NCBI RefSeq assembly: GCF_015350905.1
Contig: NZ_JADKRZ010000006.1
Location: 186,001-250,000, forward strand
Direction: 5' to 3'
DNA from: Curtobacterium sp. VKM Ac-2865
Lineage (GTDB): Bacteria; Actinomycetota; Actinomycetes; Actinomycetales; Microbacteriaceae
DNA: 64,000 nt
The notes below the pieces were generated by a model, which was not told where the DNA came from, ran no database searches, and saw only the letters and a program-made list of their open reading frames with translations. Positions 8,120-17,003 of this stretch are shown here, in pieces. Numbering within the stretch: position 1 is the stretch's first letter; each line of letters opens with the position of its first letter. The position numbers were made by a program, and so were the translations under genes.

Positions 8120-10042
8120 ATGGCGCTCGCCACCCGGTCCGACCTGCGCAACGTCGCCATCGTGGCACACGTCGACCACGGCAAGACCACCCTCGTCGAC
8201 GCGATGCTCACGCAGACCAACTCGTTCGACGCCCACTTCGAGGGCGAAGACCGCATGATGGACTCGAACGACCTCGAGCGCGAGAAGGGCATCACGATCC
8301 TCGCGAAGAACACGTCGGTGCTCTACAACGGCAAGCACGCGAGCGAGTTCGGCTCCGAGGGTCCCATCACGATCAACGTGATCGACACCCCGGGCCACGC
8401 CGACTTCGGTGGTGAGGTCGAGCGCGGCCTCTCCATGGTCGACGGTGTCGTGCTGCTCGTCGACGCCTCCGAAGGTCCCCTGCCCCAGACCCGCTTCGTG
8501 CTCCGCAAGGCGCTCGCCGCCAAGCTCCCGGTGATCCTGCTCGTCAACAAGACGGACCGGCCCGACTCCCGCATCGACGACGTCGTGTCCGAGTCGCAGG
8601 ACCTGCTGCTCGGCCTGGCCTCCGACCTGTCGGACGAGGTCGACGACCTCGACCTCGACGCCATCCTCGACGTCCCCGTCGTCTACGCCTCCGGGCGCAA
8701 CGGCGCCGCGTCGCGCAACAAGCCGGCCGACGGCACGCTGCCCGACAACGACGACCTCGAGCCGCTGTTCCAGGCGATCCTGCAGCACGTCCCGGCGCCG
8801 AAGTACGACGACGAGCACCCGCTGCAGGCACACGTCACGAACCTCGACGCGTCCCCGTTCCTCGGCCGCCTGGCGCTGCTGCGCATCTTCCACGGCGAGA
8901 TGAAGAAGGGGCAGACGGTCGCCTGGGTCAAGCACGACGGCACCGTCGTCAACGCCCGCATCACCGAGCTCCTCATCACCAAGGCGCTCGACCGCTACCC
9001 GGCTGAGTCCGCGGGCCCCGGTGACATCGTCGCCGTCGCTGGCTTCGACACGATCACCATCGGTGAGACCCTGACCGACCCCGAGGACGTCCGGCCGCTG
9101 CCGACCATCACGGTCGACGACCCGGCGATCTCGATGACGATCGGCACGAACACCAGCCCGCTCGTCGGCAAGGTCAAGGGCCACAAGCTGACCGCCCGCA
9201 TGGTCAAGGACCGCCTGGACCGCGAGCTCGTCGGCAACGTCTCGCTCAAGGTCGTCGACATCGGCCGTCCCGACGCGTGGGAGGTCCAGGGCCGTGGTGA
9301 GCTCGCGCTCGCCATCCTGGTCGAGCAGATGCGTCGCGAGGGCTTCGAGCTCACCGTCGGCAAGCCCCAGGTGGTCACCCGTCGCGACGAGAACGGCAAG
9401 CTCCAGGAGCCGTTCGAGCACATGACCATCGACGTGCCGGAAGAGTACCTCGGCGCCGTCACGCAGCTCATGGCCGCACGCAAGGGCCGCATGGAGAACA
9501 TGACGAACCACGGCACCGGCTGGGTGCGCATGGAGTTCATCGTCCCGGCTCGCGGCCTGATCGGTTTCCGGACCTCGTTCCTGACCGAGACCCGCGGCAC
9601 CGGCATCGCCAACGGCATCTCACACGGCTACGGCGACTGGGCCGGCCCGATCCAGACCCGCATCAACGGGTCGATCGTCTCCGACCGGTCGGGTGTCGTG
9701 ACGCCGTTCGCGATCACGAACCTGCAGGAGCGCATGACGTTCTTCGCCGCCCCGACCGAAGAGGTCTACGAGGGCATGGTCGTCGGCGAGAACTCGCGCG
9801 CCGACGACATGGACGTCAACATCACGAAGGAGAAGAAGCTGACCAACATGCGTCAGTCGACCTCGGACACCTTCGAGTCGATGACGCCGCCCCGTCAGCT
9901 GTCACTCGAGGAGTGCCTCGAGTTCGCCCGCGAGGACGAGTGCGTCGAGGTCACCCCGGGTGCCATCCGCATCCGCAAGGTCGAGCTCGAAGCGGGTGCG
10001 CGCCAGCGCTCCTACGCGAAGCTCAAGCGCCAGGACGCGTAG
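8120..10042 (+). CDS. typA: Ribosome-associated translational GTPase TypA/BipA
   Basis: Cytosolic GTPase of 640 residues that binds the ribosome and helps large-subunit assembly and stress adaptation. The N-terminal G domain has G1 AHVDHGKT (residues 16-23), G3 DTPGHADF and G4 NKTD. EF-G-like domains II, III and V follow, then the BipA-specific C-terminal domain, with family segments such as GLIGFRTSFLTETRG. Length agrees with the family (about 610-640). The ATG at 8120 is preferred to one at 8111 because GAAGGA lies 8 nt upstream and the protein begins as homologues do. Confidence 0.97.
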   Translation: MALATRSDLRNVAIVAHVDHGKTTLVDAMLTQTNSFDAHFEGEDRMMDSNDLEREKGITILAKNTSVLYNGKHASEFGSEGPITINVIDTPGHADFGGEVERGLSMVDGVVLLVDASEGPLPQTRFVLRKALAAKLPVILLVNKTDRPDSRIDDVVSESQDLLLGLASDLSDEVDDLDLDAILDVPVVYASGRNGAASRNKPADGTLPDNDDLEPLFQAILQHVPAPKYDDEHPLQAHVTNLDASPFLGRLALLRIFHGEMKKGQTVAWVKHDGTVVNARITELLITKALDRYPAESAGPGDIVAVAGFDTITIGETLTDPEDVRPLPTITVDDPAISMTIGTNTSPLVGKVKGHKLTARMVKDRLDRELVGNVSLKVVDIGRPDAWEVQGRGELALAILVEQMRREGFELTVGKPQVVTRRDENGKLQEPFEHMTIDVPEEYLGAVTQLMAARKGRMENMTNHGTGWVRMEFIVPARGLIGFRTSFLTETRGTGIANGISHGYGDWAGPIQTRINGSIVSDRSGVVTPFAITNLQERMTFFAAPTEEVYEGMVVGENSRADDMDVNITKEKKLTNMRQSTSDTFESMTPPRQLSLEECLEFAREDECVEVTPGAIRIRKVELEAGARQRSYAKLKRQDA

Positions 10043-10075
10043 CGGGACAGCACCCTCAGGAGGCCCGCCCTCCGT

Positions 10076-10117
10076 CCGACGGCCCGGTCACCTCGAACGA
10101 GGTGGCCGGGCCGTCGG
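10076..10117 (+). terminator. Terminator of typA
   Basis: A 20-bp stem (one G-U pair) between 10076-10095 and 10098-10117 with a 2-base apex, 33 nt after the typA stop. It is the longest simple stem in this part of the window. Confidence 0.8.
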
Positions 10118-10162
10118 CATGTCCGCCACGTCGGTGTCGGTCTGGGCGTCGGCGCCGGGAGA

Positions 10163-10168
10163 TACGGT
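10163..10168 (+). promoter_or_regulatory. Leaderless-type -10 box of the M20 gene
   Basis: TACGGT ends 6 nt before the GTG start at 10175, predicting an mRNA that begins at the start codon. Confidence 0.55.
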
Positions 10169-10174
10169 GGACGG

Positions 10175-11365
10175 GTGACCCTCGACCTCCTCTCCCTGTA
10201 CCAGGACCTGCACGCCCACCCCGAGCTCGGCTTCCAGGAGCACCGCACCGCCGGCATCGTCGCGTCCGAGCTGGAGCAGCTCGGGCTCGACGTCACCACC
10301 GGCGTCGGTGGCACGGGTGTCGTCGGGGTCCTGGCGAACGGCGAGGGCCCGGTCGTCTGGCTCCGCGCCGACATGGACGGCCTGCCGGTCGAGGAACGCA
10401 CGGGGCTGTCGTACGCCAGCACCCACCGCGGTGTCGACGAGACCGGCGCCGAGGTCCCGACGATGCACGCCTGCGGTCACGACATCCACGTCACGTGGCT
10501 GCTCGGGGCGCTCGAGCGGCTCGTGGACACGCGCGGGGAGTGGTCGGGCACGGTCGTGGCGGTGTTCCAGCCGGCCGAGGAGGTCATCTCGGGTGCCCGC
10601 GCGATGCTCGAGGACGGTCTGGTCGAGCGCTTCTCCACGCCCGACGTGGTCCTCGGCCAGCACTCGGCGCCGATCCCGGTCGGCACGGTCGCGGTCGGCT
10701 CCGGCGCGGTGATGGCGTCGAGTGACCGCTTCACGGTGACGTTCAACGGGCGTGGTGCACACGGGTCCGCCCCGCAGGCCTCGCTCGACCCGATCGTCAC
10801 CGCGGCGTCGGCAGTGGTCCGCCTGCAGACCGTCGTCTCGCGAGAGGTCGGCCCGAACGACGCCGGTGTCGTCACCGTCGGCAGCTTCCACGCCGGTACC
10901 CGGCCGAACATCATCCCCGACACGGCCGTCATCGAGATCTCCACCCGCGCCCGCAACGAGGACACCCGCGCGCGGATCGTCGCCTCGATCGAGCGCATCG
11001 TCCGCGCCGAGAGCGAGGCCGGCGGGCTGTCGGCACCGACCATCGAGCGGGCTCCGGGCGCTGACGTGCTCGTCAACGACGCCGAGCAGGCCGCCCGCGT
11101 CCTCGAAGCCGTCACAGCCGTCGTGCCGAGGGCCCTCGACCTGGAGTCCGGGCTCGCCATGGCGTCCGAGGACGTCGGCCAGCTCGCCACCGCAGCCGGC
11201 GTGCCCCTCGTGTACTGGTTCACCGGGATCACCGACCCCGGGCTGTTCGAGCGTGGCGAGGACATCCCGAGCAACCACTCGCCGTTCTACGCGCCGCAGG
11301 CGGAGACCGCCATCCCGGTGGGTGTCGACGCGTTGGTCGCGGCCACGCGCGCGAACCTGCGCTGA
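10175..11365 (+). CDS. M20 family amidohydrolase/peptidase
   Basis: Metal-dependent hydrolase of 396 residues in the M20D/amidohydrolase (hippurate hydrolase, N-acyl-amino-acid or N-acetyl-diaminopimelate deacylase) group. Visible motifs are LHAHPELGF at the N-terminus (about residues 12-20), the metal ligands HACGHDIH near residue 99 and the Glu pair in PAEEVISGA near 133, with the dimerisation domain inserted mid-protein. The near-C-terminal His is in SNHSPFY. The exact acyl-amino-acid substrate cannot be decided from sequence. It is cytosolic, with no signal peptide. The GTG start is supported by a leaderless-type -10 box. Confidence 0.9.
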   Translation: MTLDLLSLYQDLHAHPELGFQEHRTAGIVASELEQLGLDVTTGVGGTGVVGVLANGEGPVVWLRADMDGLPVEERTGLSYASTHRGVDETGAEVPTMHACGHDIHVTWLLGALERLVDTRGEWSGTVVAVFQPAEEVISGARAMLEDGLVERFSTPDVVLGQHSAPIPVGTVAVGSGAVMASSDRFTVTFNGRGAHGSAPQASLDPIVTAASAVVRLQTVVSREVGPNDAGVVTVGSFHAGTRPNIIPDTAVIEISTRARNEDTRARIVASIERIVRAESEAGGLSAPTIERAPGADVLVNDAEQAARVLEAVTAVVPRALDLESGLAMASEDVGQLATAAGVPLVYWFTGITDPGLFERGEDIPSNHSPFYAPQAETAIPVGVDALVAATRANLR

Positions 11366-11453
11366 CGACTGCACCGGACTGGAGGCCCTGGTCGGCCCAT
11401 GCAGTGACGTGACACTCCCAGGGAACTCAGGCCGAGCCTCCCACCCGATGGAT

Positions 11454-11459
11454 TACGGT
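11454..11459 (+). promoter_or_regulatory. Leaderless-type -10 box of the 11466 lipoprotein gene
   Basis: TACGGT ends 6 nt before the ATG at 11466. Confidence 0.55.
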
Positions 11460-11465
11460 CAGCGC

Positions 11466-12011
11466 ATGCGCAACCGGATGACGACTCCCATCGTGGCCGC
11501 CGTGACGGCCGGCATCGCCCTGGCCGGCCTGACGGGCTGCTCCGCGGACTCTGTGAAGCAGGCCACCGACCTCGGGTCCTCGGTCGCGTCCGACGTCAGC
11601 GAGGGCGTGCGGAACATCGACGGGTCCTCGATCGAGCAGGGCATGGCGAACGTCGCCGGCGGTATCGACGGCGCCCTCGACACCGCGCTCAAGGGTGCGA
11701 ACGTGACGTCCGACGGCAAGGTGCCGGACGGCTTCCCGGCGTCGGCCGTGCCGCTCGTGGACGGCACGGTGCTCGGTGGTGGCACCGGTCCGAACGGCTC
11801 CGGCTGGGTCGTGCAGGTCGAGACCCCGAGCGTGGACGACTTCGGTGCTGCGGCGCAGCAGTTGACGGACGCTGGGTTCACCGAGTCGGCCAAGCGTGCG
11901 GACAGCTCGAGCGCCTTCGGGATCTTCCGGAGCGACGACCACCGGCTGGTGCTGACGTTCTCGAAGTCCGACGGCGGCGCGACGGCCACGTACATCGTCA
12001 CGCCGCGCTAG
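11466..12011 (+). CDS. Hypothetical secreted lipoprotein
   Basis: A 181-residue exported lipoprotein. The signal peptide ends in lipobox GLTGC, giving a lipidated Cys at residue 23. The mature part starts with an Asp/Ser/Val-rich helical stretch (about 25-80) and continues into a compact alpha/beta region in which tryptophan, aromatic and Gly residues alternate. No family is recognised, and no catalytic residues stand out. It sits alone between the M20 hydrolase and the MshB-like deacetylase, with its own -10 box. A cell-surface role is all that can be inferred. Confidence 0.8.
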   Translation: MRNRMTTPIVAAVTAGIALAGLTGCSADSVKQATDLGSSVASDVSEGVRNIDGSSIEQGMANVAGGIDGALDTALKGANVTSDGKVPDGFPASAVPLVDGTVLGGGTGPNGSGWVVQVETPSVDDFGAAAQQLTDAGFTESAKRADSSSAFGIFRSDDHRLVLTFSKSDGGATATYIVTPR

Positions 12012-12029
12012 CCGCGCGGGGCCGTCCCG

Positions 12030-12035
12030 TACCCT
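12030..12035 (+). promoter_or_regulatory. Leaderless-type -10 box of the MshB-like gene
   Basis: TACCCT ends 7 nt before the ATG at 12043. Confidence 0.5.
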
Positions 12036-12042
12036 TGCACTG

Positions 12043-13239
12043 ATGTCGAACGCCCCCGTGACCCGCCCTGAGCGCGTCCTCTTCGTGCACGCCCACCCCG
12101 ACGACGAGACCCTGGCGTCCGGCGGCACCATCGCCACGCTGCTCGAGCTCGGCGCCGAGGTGACGGTGCTCACCGCGACCCGTGGCGAACGCGGCGAGAT
12201 GCTGACCCCGGCGCTCGCGCCGCTGGCGGGGGACGGGCCACGGGTGGCTGCGCACCGCGAGCGGGAGATCGCTGCCGCACTGGCGGCCCTCGGTGGGCCG
12301 GCGCACCTCTGGCTCGGGGGAGCCGGTGCCCGTCCGACCGACCTGCCGGCGCGTCGGTACTCCGACTCCGGCATGCAGTGGGGCCCCGACGGCCGTGCGG
12401 TCGCCGCCGACGACGCCCCTGCCGACTCGCTCACCGCGGCCGACCTCGGCGAGGTCGTGGACGACGTGCGCGCCGCCATCCGGTCGACGATGGCCGACGC
12501 GGTGGTCAGCTACGCGGACGACGGCGGCTACGGTCACCCGGACCACGTGCGCGTGCACAACGCCGCCCGGTACGCCGCCCGTGCCGAGGACGTCCCCTTC
12601 TCGATGATCGTCGACCCCAGCTCCGGCGAGCAGGACGTCACCGTCGACGTGCAGCCCGTCCGGGCGAAGGTGCGCGCGGCGATCGAGCAGTACCGGTCGC
12701 AGGTCACGGTCGACCCCGCCGACCCGGCCGACCCGACGGCGCTCTCCTGGGTGATGCCGCACGGTGTCCGTCAGCACGCGCCGGCGGTCGAGGCCTTCCG
12801 CCACGACGCACCGCCCACGGCCCCCGCGCCGGAGACGTACGCGGAGATGACGCCGGCGGGCAAGGCGGCCGCGGTCGTCGTCGCCCTGGTGCTCGGGCTG
12901 CTCGCCGGTGGCCTCGGCACGGTGACGCACCAGCAGACGATCGGGGCGTTCCCGATCGGCCTCGTGCTGACCACGCTCATCGTCGTCGGGCTGACCGTCG
13001 GCGTGCGGCTGCTGTACCGCTCGCGGGCCATGGTGGCCGCGATCGGCATCGGCGTCATCGTCGCCACACAGGTCCTCGTGTCCGTCGGCGGACAGAGCTC
13101 GCCGCTCGTGCTCGCGAACACCGCCGGGTACGTGTGGACGTTCGGCCCGGCAGTCGTCGCGATGCTGGCGCTGGCGTGGCCCGACCTGTCCGCAGCGCGT
13201 GCCGCTGGACGGTCAGGGTCCTCCGCGCCTCGCGGGTAG
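12043..13239 (+). CDS. LmbE/PIG-L deacetylase (MshB-like) with C-terminal membrane domain
   Basis: A 398-residue protein in two parts. Residues 1 to about 275 form a PIG-L/LmbE deacetylase: the zinc motif AHPDDE starts at His18 (Asp21 is the expected base), and the third ligand is in GYGHPDHVRVH near residue 165. This half resembles MshB, which deacetylates GlcNAc-Ins in mycothiol synthesis. From about residue 280 come four hydrophobic helices (DUF6113-like), a tail absent from standalone MshB (about 290-300 residues). Mycothiol biosynthesis is the best guess; another N-acetyl sugar substrate is possible. Its stop codon overlaps the -10 box of fdxA. Confidence 0.82.
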   Translation: MSNAPVTRPERVLFVHAHPDDETLASGGTIATLLELGAEVTVLTATRGERGEMLTPALAPLAGDGPRVAAHREREIAAALAALGGPAHLWLGGAGARPTDLPARRYSDSGMQWGPDGRAVAADDAPADSLTAADLGEVVDDVRAAIRSTMADAVVSYADDGGYGHPDHVRVHNAARYAARAEDVPFSMIVDPSSGEQDVTVDVQPVRAKVRAAIEQYRSQVTVDPADPADPTALSWVMPHGVRQHAPAVEAFRHDAPPTAPAPETYAEMTPAGKAAAVVVALVLGLLAGGLGTVTHQQTIGAFPIGLVLTTLIVVGLTVGVRLLYRSRAMVAAIGIGVIVATQVLVSVGGQSSPLVLANTAGYVWTFGPAVVAMLALAWPDLSAARAAGRSGSSAPRG

Positions 13240-13242
13240 ACT
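13237..13242 (+). promoter_or_regulatory. -10 box of fdxA
   Basis: TAGACT at 13237-13242 begins within the MshB-like stop codon and lies 35 nt before the fdxA start. The leader contains the ribosome-binding site GAAGGGAG (13259-13266). Confidence 0.45.
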
Positions 13243-13277
13243 CAGAGCCGCTCGTTTCCGAAGGGAGCACCCCGACC

Positions 13278-13595
13278 GTGACCTACGTGATCGCCCAGCC
13301 CTGTGTCGACGTCAAGGACCGTGCGTGCATCGACGAATGCCCCGTCGACTGCATCTACGAAGGCGACCGGTCGCTCTACATCCACCCCGACGAATGCGTC
13401 GACTGCGGTGCGTGTGAGCCCGTCTGCCCGGTCGAGGCCATCTACTACGAGGACGACCTCCCCGACCAGTGGGCCGACTACTACAAGGCCAACGTCGAGT
13501 TCTTCGAGGAGATCGGTTCGCCCGGCGGCGCCGCGAAGGTCGGTGTGATCCACCAGGACCACGCGGTCATCATGGCCGAGCCCGTCCGCGGCTGA
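13278..13595 (+). CDS. fdxA: Seven-iron ferredoxin FdxA (3Fe-4S/4Fe-4S)
   Basis: Small soluble electron carrier of 105 residues. Cysteines 9, 17, 21 and 25 followed by 40, 43, 46 and 50 give the bacterial 7Fe ferredoxin pattern, with CIDECPVDC and CVDCGACEPVC as the two cluster motifs. The acidic C-terminal half matches the actinobacterial FdxA length (about 105-108). The GTG start is fixed by the conserved MTYVIAQPC beginning and the upstream GAAGGGAG. The same fdxA-dapC order is found widely in actinobacteria; dapC follows 13 nt later, so the two are probably co-transcribed. Confidence 0.96.
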   Translation: MTYVIAQPCVDVKDRACIDECPVDCIYEGDRSLYIHPDECVDCGACEPVCPVEAIYYEDDLPDQWADYYKANVEFFEEIGSPGGAAKVGVIHQDHAVIMAEPVRG

Positions 13596-13608
13596 GCCGA
13601 GACCCCTC

Positions 13609-14727
13609 GTGGCGCTCGACCTCCCCGACTTCCCCTGGGACCAGCTCGTCCCGTTCAAGCAGCGCGCCGTCGAGCACGAGGGCGGCATCGTCGACCTGAG
13701 CGTCGGCTCGCCGGTGGACCCGACGCCCGCGGTCGTCCGCACCGCACTGGCCGAGGCCACCGACGCCCACGCCTACCCGCAGGTCGCCGGCACCCCGGCG
13801 CTCCGCCAGGCCATCGCCGACTGGTACGGCCGTCGGCACGGCGTGCAGCTGACCGAGGACCAGACCCTGCCGACGATCGGCTCGAAGGAGTTCATCGCGG
13901 GCCTCGCGCTCTGGCTCGGCATCGGCCGCGGCGACACCGTCGTGTTCCCCGCGGCCGCGTACCCGACGTACGAGCTCGGGGCGGCCCTCGTCGGTGCCAC
14001 GGCCCTGGCGTCGGACGACCCCGCCGCCTGGCCAGTGGGCACCAAGCTCGTCTGGCTGAACTCGCCCGGCAACCCCGATGGCCGCGTGCTCACCATCGAG
14101 GAGCTCCGCGAGGCTGTCGCCCGCGCTCGCGAACTCGGTGCCGTCATCGTCGGCGACGAGTGCTACGCCGAACTCGGCTGGGAACCGCCGTACGACACCA
14201 CACCGACGCCGACCATCCTCGACCCGCGGGTCGTGGGGGACTCGGTCGAGGGCGTGCTCAGCGTGTACTCGCTCTCCAAGCAGTCGAACCTGGCCGGGTA
14301 CCGCGCCGCGTTCGTCGCCGGGGACGCAGCCGTCCTGGCCGAGGTTCTCGCCGTCCGCAAGCACACCGGCATGATGCCGCCGCTGCCCGTGCAGCAGGCC
14401 ATGGTCGTCGCGCTGCAGGACACCACGCACGTGCAGCAGCAGAAGGCGCGGTACCGTGCCCGTCGCGGCATGCTCCGCCGGGCGCTCGAGGGCGCCGGCT
14501 TCCGGGTCGACCACAGCGAGGCCGGGCTCTACCTCTGGGTGACGCGCGGCGAACCGGCGCTCGACACCGTGGCGTGGCTGGCGGACCGGGGGATCCTCGT
14601 CGCACCCGGCACGTTCTACGGCACGGCCGGGGGCGAGCACGTCCGCGTGGCCCTCACCGCGACCGACGAACGCATCGCCGCAGCCGCCCAGCGCCTGACC
14701 AGCGGGCACCGCCTCGGCGCCGACTGA
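13609..14727 (+). CDS. dapC: Succinyldiaminopimelate transaminase (DapC)
   Basis: PLP-dependent class I/II aminotransferase of 372 residues that converts N-succinyl-2-amino-6-oxopimelate to N-succinyl-LL-diaminopimelate, for lysine and peptidoglycan diaminopimelate. The Schiff-base lysine is in YSLSKQSNLAGYR (near residue 225), with the cofactor-binding NSPGNPDG near 148 and GDECYAELGW near 183. The N-terminal LPDFPWD and the position directly after fdxA are characteristic of actinobacterial DapC. The GTG start 13 nt after fdxA indicates an operon. Confidence 0.93.
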   Translation: MALDLPDFPWDQLVPFKQRAVEHEGGIVDLSVGSPVDPTPAVVRTALAEATDAHAYPQVAGTPALRQAIADWYGRRHGVQLTEDQTLPTIGSKEFIAGLALWLGIGRGDTVVFPAAAYPTYELGAALVGATALASDDPAAWPVGTKLVWLNSPGNPDGRVLTIEELREAVARARELGAVIVGDECYAELGWEPPYDTTPTPTILDPRVVGDSVEGVLSVYSLSKQSNLAGYRAAFVAGDAAVLAEVLAVRKHTGMMPPLPVQQAMVVALQDTTHVQQQKARYRARRGMLRRALEGAGFRVDHSEAGLYLWVTRGEPALDTVAWLADRGILVAPGTFYGTAGGEHVRVALTATDERIAAAAQRLTSGHRLGAD

Positions 14728-14818
14728 CATCCCGACTGTTCACCCGGCGTCTTCCGCAATCGTGGGTTCCCACCGGATCCCGAGCTGCCGGGTGTGCACG
14801 ATCGACAGACGGCGCGAT

Positions 14819-14824
14819 TAGGCT
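14819..14824 (+). promoter_or_regulatory. Leaderless-type -10 box of gltA
   Basis: TAGGCT ends 6 nt before the GTG start of gltA at 14831. Confidence 0.55.
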
Positions 14825-14830
14825 GTCAGC

Positions 14831-16189
14831 GTGACTGACACTGCCAATGACGCTCAGAAGACGGCCACACCGCCGACGACGCCCGTCCCCGTGAGTCCCG
14901 CCGAGGACCAGCACGGCGAGACCGCGACGCTGACGTACCCGGGTGGCAGTGCGGAGTTCCCGATCCTCCCGAGCGTCGACGGTGCCTCCACCGTGGACAT
15001 CTCCACGTTCAAGAAGCAGACGGGGATGAACACCCTCGACTACGGCTTCGTGAACACCGGCTCGACGAAGAGCGCGATCACGTACATCGACGGCGACCAG
15101 GGGATCCTGCGCTACCGCGGGTACCCGATCGACCAGGTCGCCTCGAACTGCACCTTCCTCGAGGTCGCCTGGCTCCTCATCTACGGCGAGCTGCCCTCGG
15201 AGACCGAGCTCGCCGACTTCGACGCCCGCATCCGTCGCCACACGCTGCTGCACGAGGACCTCCGTCGCCTGTTCGACGCCCTCCCGCACTCGGCGCACCC
15301 GATGTCCGTGCTCTCGAGCGCCGTCAGTGCCCTGTCGACGTACTACGAGGACGACATGGACGTCGACGACCCCGAGAAGGTCGAGCTCCAGACCGTCCGG
15401 CTCCTCGCCAAGCTCCCGGTGATCGCCGCGTACGCGCACAAGAAGGCGATCGGGCAGGCCTTCCTCTACCCGGACAACTCGCTGTCGTTCGTCGACAACT
15501 TCCTGCGGCTGAACTTCGGCACCATGGCCGAGCCGTACCAGCCGAACCCGGTCCTCTCGAAGGCCCTCGACCGCCTGCTGATCCTGCACGAGGACCACGA
15601 GCAGAACGCCTCCACCGCCACGGTCCGCCTGGTCGGGTCGACGAAGGCGAACATGTTCGCGTCGATCTCCGCCGGCATCAACGCCCTGTACGGCCCGCTC
15701 CACGGTGGGGCGAACGAGGCCGTCCTCGAGATGCTCCAGCAGATCAAGGACTCCGGCGAGCCCGTGCAGCGCTTCGTCGAGCGGGTGAAGAACAAGGAGC
15801 GCGGCGTGAAGCTCATGGGCTTCGGGCACCGCGTCTACAAGAACTACGACCCCCGCGCGAAGCTCGTGAAGGAGTCCGCCGACGAGGTCCTCGAGTCGCT
15901 CGGCGTGCAGGACGACCTGCTCGACATCGCGAAGGAGCTCGAGCAGATCGCGCTCTCGGACCAGTACTTCATCGACCGCAAGCTCTACCCGAACGTCGAC
16001 TTCTACACCGGCATCATCTACAAGGCGATGGGCTTCCCGCCGCGGATGTTCACGGTGCTGTTCGCCATCGGCCGCCTGCCCGGCTGGATCGCCCAGTGGC
16101 GCGAGCTCAACAACGACCCGCTGAACAAGATCGGGCGCCCGCAGCAGCTCTACGTCGGCTCGCCAGAGCGCGACCTCCCGCAGCGCTGA
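14831..16189 (+). CDS. gltA: Citrate synthase
   Basis: TCA-cycle enzyme of 452 residues condensing oxaloacetate and acetyl-CoA. The catalytic set is visible: His in GPLHGGANEAV (near residue 294), His in MGFGHRVYKNYDPRA (near 334) and Asp in DFYTG (near 391). The GTG start gives an N-terminal extension of about 35 polar residues before the conserved beta-rich domain, which is normal for the type II hexameric enzyme. It is monocistronic: it has its own -10 box and is followed by a strong terminator. Confidence 0.97.
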   Translation: MTDTANDAQKTATPPTTPVPVSPAEDQHGETATLTYPGGSAEFPILPSVDGASTVDISTFKKQTGMNTLDYGFVNTGSTKSAITYIDGDQGILRYRGYPIDQVASNCTFLEVAWLLIYGELPSETELADFDARIRRHTLLHEDLRRLFDALPHSAHPMSVLSSAVSALSTYYEDDMDVDDPEKVELQTVRLLAKLPVIAAYAHKKAIGQAFLYPDNSLSFVDNFLRLNFGTMAEPYQPNPVLSKALDRLLILHEDHEQNASTATVRLVGSTKANMFASISAGINALYGPLHGGANEAVLEMLQQIKDSGEPVQRFVERVKNKERGVKLMGFGHRVYKNYDPRAKLVKESADEVLESLGVQDDLLDIAKELEQIALSDQYFIDRKLYPNVDFYTGIIYKAMGFPPRMFTVLFAIGRLPGWIAQWRELNNDPLNKIGRPQQLYVGSPERDLPQR

Positions 16190-16202
16190 CACAGCCCCAC
16201 CC

Positions 16203-16243
16203 GGACGGCCCGGCCCACGACGCACTCGTGGCCCGGGCCGTCC
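16203..16243 (+). terminator. Terminator of gltA
   Basis: An 18-bp stem with one mismatch (16203-16220 with 16226-16243) and a 5-nt loop, 14 nt after the gltA stop. Confidence 0.8.
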
Positions 16244-16306
16244 GTCGTCGTGCTGCCCTTCCCCTGCTGAGGGCGGGTCCGCGCGCGTGCTCGCGCTCAC
16301 GAAGTC

Positions 16307-16965
16307 GAACGGGCGAAATGCCGTGGTCACCTGGCGTCCGCACCCGACACTTCCGCCCGCCCGCTCGCGCACGCAGGCACGCACGCCGAGCGCTGGCCGT
16401 GCCTCCCGGATGAGCGGGCGGAATGCCGTGGTCGCCTCGCCCGCGCACCCAACGAATTCGCCCGCTCGCTCGTGCCCGCTCGCGCCAGGAGGCGCTGCGC
16501 CGGTCCGCCGGGCTCGCACCGAGCCTCCCGTCCGCACCGGCCCGGTCCGAGCCGACGCGGCGCTCAGCGAGCGGGCGGGATGCCGAGCCTTTACGTCCTG
16601 GCACCCTCCGATTCAGCCCGCTCGGCCAGAAGCACGACGGCCGGCCGAGTACGCGACCGACCGCCCGTCCGTCGAGCGGGCGAAGTCGCGGGGTGGCGTA
16701 GCGACGCACCACGGTGTTCCGCCCGTTCGGCGGCGGTGGGTGCCGGGAGGCGCGGTGCCGGCCCCGCGGAACGCCACAGGACCTCCTGCGGTCGCCCGCG
16801 GTGGTCGAGCGGGCGGAAGGAAGCGGTGCTCGGTCTCGCGCACGCTGGCATTCCGCCCGCTGGTCCGTGCGGGCGCTGGCCGGGCCGTGCGCGCTGCCGA
16901 CCCGGCGTCGAGCGGGCGGGAACGGTGGGTCACGTCAGGAGCGCACTGCGGCATTCCGCCCGCTC
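16307..16965. repeat. Array of six ~55-60 bp inverted-repeat units
   Basis: The 859 bases between the gltA terminator and 17103 contain no credible gene. They hold six diverged copies of an element with arms close to GAGCGGGCGGAA and TTCCGCCCGCTC: 16307-16366, 16412-16467, 16569-16623, 16674-16728, 16807-16861 and 16910-16965. Units are 55-60 nt; the spacers of 45, 101, 50, 78 and 48 nt are unlike each other. Inside the arms, GCCGTGGTC and its reverse complement recur. Each unit could fold into a hairpin in DNA or RNA. This resembles REP/BIME clusters in layout, but no REP transposase is in the window. The long spacer 16468-16568 also carries a right-arm fragment (16517-16534) of the 46-nt hairpin family described at 30952. 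Confidence 0.7.
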
Positions 16966-17003
16966 GTCCGCAGCGCACGGAGCGCAGGCGGATGGCAGGC
17001 ATG

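Noticed and set aside
8009..9511. 500-codon minus-strand open frame opposite typA
   Set aside because: Antisense shadow of a strongly conserved gene; low-complexity Arg/Val/Asp protein.
16307..16965. CRISPR array
   Set aside because: Units are palindromic over their whole length, diverged from each other, and the spacers vary from 45 to 101 nt; no cas genes are present.
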